NCBI GenBank assembly: GCA_943787445.1
Contig: CALSML010000003.1
Coordinates: 40,256-104,255, forward strand
Source of the DNA: an uncultured Alphaproteobacteria bacterium
GTDB lineage: Bacteria; Pseudomonadota; Alphaproteobacteria; UBA6615
DNA: 64,000 nt
Reading direction: 5' to 3'
Shown: piece after piece, positions 52,254-64,000 of the stretch
Layout of the letters: every line of letters begins with the position of its first letter
Numbering within the stretch: the first letter of the stretch is position 1
The notes under the pieces: generated by a model
The model's database searches: none
Told to the model about the DNA's origin: nothing
Seen by the model: the letters and a program-made list of their open reading frames with translations, nothing else
Program-made: the position numbers and the translations under genes

Positions 52254-53480
52254 CTAGAGAAGCATGCCCATCGGGTTTTCGATCAACCCTTTGAGGACCG
52301 AGAGGAACTGTGCACCAATCGCGCCATCAAGCGCTCGGTGATCGACAGACAAGGTCAGCGACATCACAGTGGCCACAGCAAGTTCACCGTCCCGGACGAC
52401 CGGACGCTGTTCACCGGCGCCGACGGCCAGAATGGCTCCCTGGGGCTGATTGATCACAGCCTCGAAATGCTTCACCCCGAACATGCCGAGATTGGAGATG
52501 GTGAAGGTGCCGCCCTGATATTCCTCAGGCATCAGCTTTCCCTCCCGTGCCCGCGCGGCCAGATCACCCATCTCTTCGGAGATGCATCGCATGCCCTTGC
52601 TTTCGGCACGACGGACAATCGGCGTGACCAGACCATCATCGATCGCCACGGCGACGGAAATATCGGCCTGTTTGTAGAGCCGGATACCCTCATCAGACCA
52701 GCCGGCATTGGCACGCGGCACTTCCATCAGAGCCGCTGCCGAGGCCTTGATCACCATGTCATTGACGGAAATCTTGAACTCCCCGTCCTTGGCACGGGCG
52801 TTGAGCTCCTTGCGGGCTTCCAGCAGCTTGTCGATTTCGCAATCCACCGTCAGGTAGAAATGCGGCACCTGCTGCTTGGATTTGGTCATCCGCGTGGCAA
52901 TCACCTTGCGCATGTTGGACGGTTTGATGAGTTCGTATTCGGCTTCGCCCTCTGCACCGGCGATGATCTGGGCACCCGACGTCCCCTGCGCGGCTGCGGT
53001 CGAGCGGGCGCCGCCAGCGGCATAGGCCTCGATATCTGCCTTCACAATCCGGCCATGGGGGCCCGAGCCTACGACAGAAGTAATATCAATTACCTGCTGA
53101 TCCGCCATGCGCCGGGCGAGCGGCGTGGCGAACACGCGATCTCCCTTCTCGGGCGCTGCTTCCGGTTCCGATGAAGCCGCCTCAGCACCACCGAATGCCC
53201 CGACCGTATCAAACCCGTCGAGCGCGCTGGTATCTTCGCCGTCTTCCAGAAGCACCGCGATGGGTGTGTTCACCGGGACTTCCTCCGCGCCCTCAGCAAC
53301 GAGAATCTTGCCCAACGTCCCCTCATCAACCGCCTCGACCTCCATGGTCGCCTTGTCGGTTTCGATCTCCGCAATGACATCGCCGGGTGCAACACTGTCA
53401 CCCTCCTGCTTGAGCCAGCGCGCGAGGTTGCCTTCGGTCATCGTCGGCGACAATGCAGGCATGAGAATTGAAATAGGCAT
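52254..53480 (-). CDS. pdhC: Pyruvate dehydrogenase E2 (dihydrolipoyl acetyltransferase)
   Basis: Lipoyl domain [18 protein letters not shown]3-binding domain, catalytic domain with DHRALDGAIGAQFL. Confidence 0.95.
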   Translation of the reverse strand: MPISILMPALSPTMTEGNLARWLKQEGDSVAPGDVIAEIETDKATMEVEAVDEGTLGKILVAEGAEEVPVNTPIAVLLEDGEDTSALDGFDTVGAFGGAEAASSEPEAAPEKGDRVFATPLARRMADQQVIDITSVVGSGPHGRIVKADIEAYAAGGARSTAAAQGTSGAQIIAGAEGEAEYELIKPSNMRKVIATRMTKSKQQVPHFYLTVDCEIDKLLEARKELNARAKDGEFKISVNDMVIKASAAALMEVPRANAGWSDEGIRLYKQADISVAVAIDDGLVTPIVRRAESKGMRCISEEMGDLAARAREGKLMPEEYQGGTFTISNLGMFGVKHFEAVINQPQGAILAVGAGEQRPVVRDGELAVATVMSLTLSVDHRALDGAIGAQFLSVLKGLIENPMGMLL

Positions 53481-53645
53481 CAGATGTCCCCCTGAGACAA
53501 TAACGCCGGCAGAATAACGCCGTTTGCGCTGAAGGAAGTTGCAAACATGGTCGCCTGAACCCCTCTTGGCGCAAGAATTCGATTGTTATGACGATGAAGA
53601 CAGCAGCTTCTGCCAAAACGGTCGAATGGGTTGGATTGCAATGGA

Positions 53646-55034
53646 CTAACCTCGATAACAGACTTGCTTGGCCGCTTCGGCGATCCGGTCGGACTGGGGC
53701 AAGGCCAGTTTCTCCAGATTGGCCGCATAGGGCATGGGCACATCCTCACCCGTGACCCGCATCACCGGTGCGTCCAAATAATCGAACGCCTCCTCCATGA
53801 TGCACATCCCGATTTCCGATCCGATCCCGGCAAACGGCCACCCTTCCTCGACCGAGACGATCCGGTTGGTCCGTTTCACGGACTCCACAATGGTCTGCCG
53901 GTCCAGCGGGCGAATGGTACGCAAATCGATGACCTCGGCCTCGATACCTTCTGCCGAAAGCATCTCGGCGGCTTCCAGTGCCTTGCCCACCATCAGCGAG
54001 AACGCGGTGATTGTGACATCATCGCCCTCGCGCAGAACCTTCGCGCGACCAATGGGAATGATGTGGTCCGCATCCGTGGGAACATCGAAACTCTGGCCAT
54101 AGAGCATCTCGTTCTCGAGGAAGATGATCGGGTTCGGATCGCGGATCGCCGATTTCAGCAACCCTTTGGCGTCAGCACCGGAATACGGCGCAATCACCTT
54201 CAGTCCCGGCACATGTCCGTACCAACTGGCATAGCACTGTGAATGCTGGGCACCCACGCGCGAAGCAGCACCATTGGGACCACGAAACACGATCGGCACT
54301 TCCATCTGGCCGCCGGACATATAATGGGTCTTGGCAGCCGAGTTGATGATCTGATCGATGGCCTGCATGGCAAAGTTGAACGTCATGAACTCGATGATCG
54401 GTCGCAAACCATTGAAGGCCGCGCCAACACCCAGCCCGGCAAAACCCTGCTCGGTGATCGGGGTGTCGATCACCCGCTTCTCGCCGAATTCCTCGAGCAG
54501 CCCCTGGCTGACCTTGTAGGCGCCCTGATACTGCGCAACCTCTTCTCCCATCAGGAAGATGTTCTTATCGGTGCGCATTTCCTCGGCCATGGCGTCACGC
54601 AAGGCTTCGCGCACGGTCAGGGTGGCCGTCTCTCCGTCATATTCGCTCTCGGCGGGCGGTGCCTTTGCCTGCGGTGCAACCGGCGCGTCTGCCTTGCCGT
54701 CCTGCGGTCCTGATGCGTCGGATTCTGACGCGTCTGCAGAATCTTCCGCTTCAGATGCCGCAGCCGGCATGCCAATGTCATCAGCGCTTTCGCCATCCTC
54801 CAGGATCACGGCAATAGGTGTGTTGACGGCCACATCTTCGGCCCCTTCAGGCACCAAAATCTTGCCCAGCACGCCCTCATCAACAGCTTCGACCTCCATC
54901 GTGGCCTTGTCCGTCTCGATTTCCGCAATGACATCACCCGGCGAAACACTGTCGCCCTCGGATTTGAGCCAACGCGCGAGGTTTCCTTCGGTCATGGTCG
55001 GCGACAGCGCCGGCATAAGAATTTCAATCGACAT
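53646..55034 (-). CDS. pdhB: Pyruvate dehydrogenase E1 beta with N-terminal lipoyl domain
   Basis: [24 protein letters not shown]... followed by [47 protein letters not shown]. Confidence 0.95.
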   Translation of the reverse strand: MSIEILMPALSPTMTEGNLARWLKSEGDSVSPGDVIAEIETDKATMEVEAVDEGVLGKILVPEGAEDVAVNTPIAVILEDGESADDIGMPAAASEAEDSADASESDASGPQDGKADAPVAPQAKAPPAESEYDGETATLTVREALRDAMAEEMRTDKNIFLMGEEVAQYQGAYKVSQGLLEEFGEKRVIDTPITEQGFAGLGVGAAFNGLRPIIEFMTFNFAMQAIDQIINSAAKTHYMSGGQMEVPIVFRGPNGAASRVGAQHSQCYASWYGHVPGLKVIAPYSGADAKGLLKSAIRDPNPIIFLENEMLYGQSFDVPTDADHIIPIGRAKVLREGDDVTITAFSLMVGKALEAAEMLSAEGIEAEVIDLRTIRPLDRQTIVESVKRTNRIVSVEEGWPFAGIGSEIGMCIMEEAFDYLDAPVMRVTGEDVPMPYAANLEKLALPQSDRIAEAAKQVCYRG

Positions 55035-55062
55035 AACTTCGTTCCTCTCCGCCCTTATCGGG

Positions 55063-56124
55063 TCAGGCTTCGACCAGAATGTCCGAATAGAGCTCGGCAG
55101 GATCGGGCTCCGGACTTTCCTGTGCGAAATCGGCCGCCGAGTTGATGCGTTCGCGAACTTCCTTGTCCAGCGCCTTCAGAGTGCCCTCATCGGCCTGTCC
55201 CAGAGAGATCAGCGTTTCTTTTAGTGACTCGATCGGATCCTTCTCGGTCCGCATTTTCTGAACTTCGTCCTTGGTCCGGTATTTCGCCGGGTCCGACATG
55301 GAATGGCCGCGATAGCGATAGGTCTGCATTTCCAGCACGTAAGGGCCCTTGCCAGCGCGCACATATTCAAGCGCCGTGACCGCGGCTTCGTTGACCTTCA
55401 CCACATCCATCCCGTCAACCTGAATGCCCTTGATGCCAAAGGCCTCGCCGCGCACGACAAAGTTTTCTGACGACGAGGCACGCTCGATCGAGGTGCCCAT
55501 GCCGTAGCGGTTGTTCTCAATGATGTAGATGACGGGCAGATCCCAGAGCGCTGCCATGTTGAAGGATTCGTAGACCTGGCCCTGATTGGCCGCGCCATCC
55601 CCGAAATAGGTCAGGCAAACGCCGCCATCGCCTTTGTACTTGTGTGCAAATGCGATCCCGGTGCCCAGTGGCAGGTTGGCGCCGACAATGCCGTGGCCAC
55701 CATAGAAGTTCTTCTCCTTGGAGAACATGTGCATCGACCCGCCCTTGCCGCGGGAGTAACCACCCTCGCGGCCGGTCAGTTCGGCCATGACCCCGTCCGG
55801 GTTCATCCCGCAGGCCAGCATATGTCCATGATCACGATATGTGGTGATCACCGAATCCTGCTCATTCAGCTCGGCCTGCATGCCGACAACCACGGCTTCC
55901 TGGCCGATATAGAGGTGGCAGAAACCGCCAATCAGACCCATGCCATACATCTGGCCAGCCTTCTCCTCAAAGCGACGGATTTCCAGCATGTCGCGATAGA
56001 ACTCGCTCAGCTGGTCCGCATCATAATTGCTGTAGTCGGGTTTTGCGTCTGCGGAACTCTTACGACGCTTGGCGGTGCTTTTCGAACTCGTACGAGACGA
56101 CTTGGTGGCCGGCTTGCGTGCCAT
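55063..56124 (-). CDS. pdhA: Pyruvate dehydrogenase E1 alpha
   Basis: [37 protein letters not shown]...[24 protein letters not shown]. Confidence 0.95.
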   Translation of the reverse strand: MARKPATKSSRTSSKSTAKRRKSSADAKPDYSNYDADQLSEFYRDMLEIRRFEEKAGQMYGMGLIGGFCHLYIGQEAVVVGMQAELNEQDSVITTYRDHGHMLACGMNPDGVMAELTGREGGYSRGKGGSMHMFSKEKNFYGGHGIVGANLPLGTGIAFAHKYKGDGGVCLTYFGDGAANQGQVYESFNMAALWDLPVIYIIENNRYGMGTSIERASSSENFVVRGEAFGIKGIQVDGMDVVKVNEAAVTALEYVRAGKGPYVLEMQTYRYRGHSMSDPAKYRTKDEVQKMRTEKDPIESLKETLISLGQADEGTLKALDKEVRERINSAADFAQESPEPDPAELYSDILVEA

Positions 56125-56298
56125 TTCGATCCCCCTTCGACCTGATTCTGCATGAACACTATAACGACAGTTATGTGAAAAGCATTAAACAGACAATCGG
56201 AAAGGCACAGAATTCCGGGAAAAATCGAAGCTTTACTAATATTCAGTTAATTCACGATTTCTCACACGAAATTTTCAGTCGGCCGGTGAATTGAATTC

Positions 56299-56631
56299 TT
56301 AGCGGATATTGCGCGCGGGTTTCGAATCCAGAATGACAATTTCGTTGGGATGAGCAAAGTTGAGCATCACCCGGGCACGTTCTTCAATCATGTCAGGGTC
56401 CAGATTGTCCGGACGCAGCAGGGCCACCCGGGCTTCCAGTTCGCGCCGTTCATCGCTGAGCGAAGCGTACAATGTCTCCGCCTTTTCGACCTTGGTCTGC
56501 AGTTGCAACAAGGACAGCACGCCCTGCTGCCCCTGCACCATGTGGTAGGAGAAATAGGCCAGCAGCAGCGCCCCGATGATCGGCCATAATGCGGATCGGG
56601 CGCGGTAGCGGATTTCATCAATAACTGCCAT
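56299..56631 (-). CDS. FtsB/DivIC-like septum formation initiator
   Basis: Single TM plus coiled coil: LLLAYFSYHMVQGQQGVLSLLQLQTKVEKAETLYASLSDERRELEARVALLRPDNLDPDMIEERARVML. Confidence 0.85.
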   Translation of the reverse strand: MAVIDEIRYRARSALWPIIGALLLAYFSYHMVQGQQGVLSLLQLQTKVEKAETLYASLSDERRELEARVALLRPDNLDPDMIEERARVMLNFAHPNEIVILDSKPARNIR

Positions 56632-56720
56632 GACCTCAACGAATCACAGGCTGAGTCGTCGGGTCAAGCCAGTCTTATCTATTGTTTTCCGTTCTTTGCC
56701 AGAAACGCGCAAACTGTTGC

Positions 56721-56757
56721 AAAAGTGAGTCAGAGTTCTCGTTTTGGACTCACTTTT
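56721..56757 (-). terminator. Rho-independent terminator of eno
   Basis: Perfect 11-bp inverted repeat aaaagtgagtc...gactcactttt, 13 nt past the eno stop, T-run on the minus strand. Confidence 0.75.
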
Positions 56758-56769
56758 AACCGTCAGCGC

Positions 56770-60570
<3,801 letters not shown>

Positions 60571-60646
60571 TCAATTTGATGCGCTTGCGCCAAACCGGAT
60601 TCGTCCACAGCCCGCAAGCCGTTGAGTTACCGATACTTGGCGTGAA

Positions 60647-60671
60647 AAAGGCGACCCGAAAGGTCGCCTTT
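60647..60671 (-). terminator. Rho-independent terminator downstream of secG
   Basis: aaaggcgacc-cgaaa-ggtcgccttt 10-bp perfect stem; T5 run on the minus strand. Confidence 0.75.
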
Positions 60672-61058
60672 GAATTTCGACTCGGAGGCCATTGCGGCCT
60701 ATTCCGATGTTGGAACGGATGGGTGTCGCCGGCAAGGTTGGCACCGGTGTCATGGTGTCACTATGAGGCGCACCCGGTGTTTCGTTGACGATTGATCCAT
60801 CCACCGGTGCTGCCAGCCAGAATGGCCAGCGAAATGCTTGTGGTCATGAAAAGTGCCGCGCAGCACCGCTGTGGCACGGGTCAGCAGATTTGCCGTCGTG
60901 CGATTGCCTAGCAGTCCGCCCATGCCGCCGCTGGCGCCGCCACCGCCACCACCGCCGCCGCCGAGGCCGCCAAGGCCGCCTTCAGAGCGCTGCATAAGCA
61001 CCACGCCGACGAGCGCAAGCCCGATAAGCAGGTGAATGACCAGAATAATGGTTTCCAT
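60672..61058 (-). CDS. secG: Preprotein translocase subunit SecG, frameshifted near 60855; 3' end approximate
   Basis: METIILVIHLLIGLALVGVVLMQRSEGGLGGLGGGGGGGGGASGGMGGLLGNRTTANLLTRATAVL. Confidence 0.88.
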
Positions 61059-61187
61059 TTTGAGATCGTCTTTCAGAAATGGAGCAGCGCTTCACGAATA
61101 CAGCGCCCTCGTTCAGCCGGTATTTAGTCCGTTGCGGCGTGCAATTCCACCCCAAATGAAGACATCGGCATTTTGTGATGCAGCAAC

Positions 61188-61958
61188 TCAGGCCGGCGCT
61201 GCGGCAGCTATCGCCAGAAAACTATCCGCAGAAAGGCTTGCGCCACCGATCAATCCGCCATCGACATTCTCGATGGCAAGCAAATCCGCGGCGTTTTCCG
61301 GCTTCATGGAACCGCCGTAGAGGATACGGATATCCTCGGCCTCGTTCACCCAGGCTGGCTGTCAGATGTGCACGAATATGGCCTGTGCGCCGCCTGCACC
61401 TCATCCACAGTCGGGGTCCGGCCCGTGCCGATCGCCCAAACCGGCTCATAGGCGATGACTGTGTCCTTCCCATTCACTGCAAAGCCGTTATCTCCAGTCG
61501 GCAGCGAACCATCAAGCTGGCTTGAAAGTACATCCAGGGTCTCGCCCGCATCACGCTGTTCTTCGGTTTCGCCAATGCAAACAATCGCCACCAGCCCGGC
61601 GCCATGGGCTGCTTCGGTTTTGGCACGGACGCGTTCATCGGTCTCGCCCAGTCCGTGCCGTCGCTCCGAATGCCCAAGAATAACGTGACTGGCTCCGGCA
61701 TCGCGCACCATCGTGGCCGAGACATCACCGGTATAATGCGCCGCTGTCTGCCTCGTGGCAGTCCTGTCCGCCGACGGCAACAACGCTGCCGCTTGCCGTC
61801 TCCGCAACCCAGGAAATCAGCGTCGAGGGCGGGCACAACAGCAGATCGCATGGTGCCGCTATCCGCGCCGCGACCACTTCACGCGCCAACGCCGCCGCAT
61901 CCATATGCAGCATGTTCATTTTCCAGTTCCCGGCGATCAGCTTCTTCTGCACGGCCAT
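61188..61958 (-). CDS. tpiA: Triosephosphate isomerase, split by several frameshifts
   Basis: [24 protein letters not shown]...; [21 protein letters not shown]...[18 protein letters not shown]-terminal [26 protein letters not shown]. Confidence 0.95.
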
Positions 61959-62157
61959 CTCTTCACCAAAATGTTGCTTTTTTCTGGAATTGCATGTCGT
62001 TACATCACACTTATCGTGATCTAACACACGCGTCCGGCTTGCGCCAATATCGCCATTGAGGGACAACCTCCCCGGTGCTTGAGGCACTCGAACACGATCA
62101 CTATCATGCGCCGCCTGCGGTGCCCCTAATCACACGAACGAAAATGGTGAAAACATA

Positions 62158-64000
62158 ATGTTGGAAGCGCTAAGAAATGCCTCCAAAAGCTGGGTGATGA
62201 AGATCATTCTTGGTGCCCTGGCTCTCACGTTCGTGTTGTTCTTCGGAACAGATTTCGGCGGTGGCGGCGGCCATGGCGGCGGAGGCGGCAGCCCGAACTC
62301 CGTGCTGGAAGTTGGTGAACAGAACTTTACGGTCCATCAGGTCGGACGTGAATTCAATCAGGAAGTGCAGCAGGTCAGCCAACGAACTGGCCAGCGCCTC
62401 GACACCCAGACGGCCATCAATATCGGCCTGCTGGATCGCACAATCGCGCGTCTGGCCTCGCAATCTTTATTTGATCAGGCTGCACAGAATTTTGGTGTGG
62501 CAGCCTCAACCAGTGCAGCTGCCGATGCGATCCGCAGTTTGCCGCAATTCCAGGACGCAGCCGGCCGCTTTAGCCGCGCGCAGTTTGAAGCCACCCTGCA
62601 GCACCAGGGTCTCAGCGAAGCCGATTTTGTCAATCAGGTTCAGCTCGATCTCCTGCGCAGCCAGTATATCGGGACCATCCAGAACGCCATCACAGCGCCG
62701 GTTATCCTCCGGGATGCCATCCATGGGCGCCGTGCAGAGCGCCGCATCGCCGATATCGTGACGATCCCGGCCGGTGCAATTTCATCAGCCCCAGACCCCG
62801 ATGAAGCACAGCTCGGCGCGTTTTATCAGAATATCGAGACAGCTTTGAGACTCCCGAGTTCCGGAGTGCCACCGTTGCCAGTCTGGATGCGGAAACTCTG
62901 GCCAAATCCATCGTCATTCCGAGCGAAGATATCGAGGACGCGTATCAGTCCCGGATTAATGACTTTCAGGTTCCCGAAACCCGGGATGTGATGCAGGCAA
63001 GTCTGCTGTCGCGTGAAGATGCAGAGCGTGCTCTTGCTTTGATCCGTGCCGGAAAGTCACTCGCAGAGGCCTGCGGAAGAGGTCTCCGGGCTTCCCCCCG
63101 TTGATATGGGTACTGTTGGACGGGGTGATATAGCACTTTCCGAACTTGCCGATGCCGCTTTTGCATTGTCTACTGGCCAGATCAGCGACCCCGTTGAAAG
63201 CTCTTTGGGCTGGCACCTGATCGAAGTTTCAAACATCACCCGGGACGCACCATTCCGTTTACCGAAGCGCGGGATGGCATTCGTGAAGAACTGGCCCGTG
63301 AAGAATCCATCGACCGGATATTCGATGTCCTGAACGATGTTGAAGACGGTCTTGCGGCTGGCAGCACCATTGATGCCGTGGCCCGCGACAGCAATATGAC
63401 GACGTTGCGGCTGGACGGTATCGCACGCAATGGCCAGCTAGAGGGCAGCGCTGCGGATTCCGAACCGGCCCTACCCACTGAATTGGTGTCTCGATTGTTC
63501 GAAATGCAGAAAACCGACGCGACCGAGGTTATCGAAAGTCAGGCGGGCGGCTTTTCTATCCTCCGCCTTGATCGCATCGATGCCCCTCGAATTCCAGAGA
63601 TGAGTGAAGTTCGCAATATCGCTGTTGATGCCTGGAAAGATGATCAGCTGCGCAGCATCGCTGATGACACGGCAGGTAAAATTGCAGAACGCGCGAAGAC
63701 CGGCGAGAGCCTGGAAGCCCTGGCGAGTGAATTTGGCGGTCGGTTTGAGCGCTCCCCTGCCTTTGATCGAACCGGGGAAGGCGCAACTGTGCCGCTGGAC
63801 CTGATCAATCCGTTGTTCGAGGCCGCAGAAGGCGACGTCATCTCGCTTCCTGTCGCAGCCGGTGCTGCGGTCGGCAAGCTGATTGGCATCGAAGCCGCCG
63901 ATCCGAACGATCCCCAGCGTGAAGAACTCGCCCGTGCGATTTCGGGTCAGATTGCCAATGATCTGGTGACCCAGCTGTCCGATGCACTGCAGGACGACAT
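62158..64000 (+). CDS. PpiD/SurA-N-type periplasmic peptidylprolyl isomerase, runs off window end, several frameshifts
   Basis: MLEALRNASKSWVMKIILGALALTFVLFFGTDFGGG...; SELADAAFALSTGQISDPVESSLGWHLIEV rotamase motif. Confidence 0.88.

Overview
This window is a gene-dense alphaproteobacterial chromosome segment. The synteny looks Rhodospirillales-like, but that taxonomic call is inference. The right half is conserved housekeeping: hflX-hfq, trkA-ntrX-ntrY-ntrC-ntrB-dusB, ispDF-pgpA-cinA/pncC, ratA-like-lipA-lpd-pdhC-pdhB-pdhA-ftsB-like-eno-kdsA-pyrG-secG-tpiA-ppiD. The left half holds tolC-pcm, tRNA-Cys, metY and a mixed catabolic/accessory zone with many SDR/MDR oxidoreductases, a type III PKS + ICMT pair, malonyl-CoA decarboxylase, an orphan CoxL-like Mo-enzyme, and a TPR-sulfotransferase. 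The best candidate for something undescribed is a 991-aa putative secreted protein at 3784..6759. It has an AT-rich 5' half, coiled coils, a peptidoglycan-binding-like motif and an unassigned C-terminal half, and it lies between apparent gene remnants (a GST C-terminus and a 5'-truncated HMGL-like gene). Many genes, including normally essential ones (pyrG, tpiA, lipA, kdsA, secG), are split by single-base frameshifts. The likeliest cause is sequence error, so apparent pseudogenes here should be treated cautiously.
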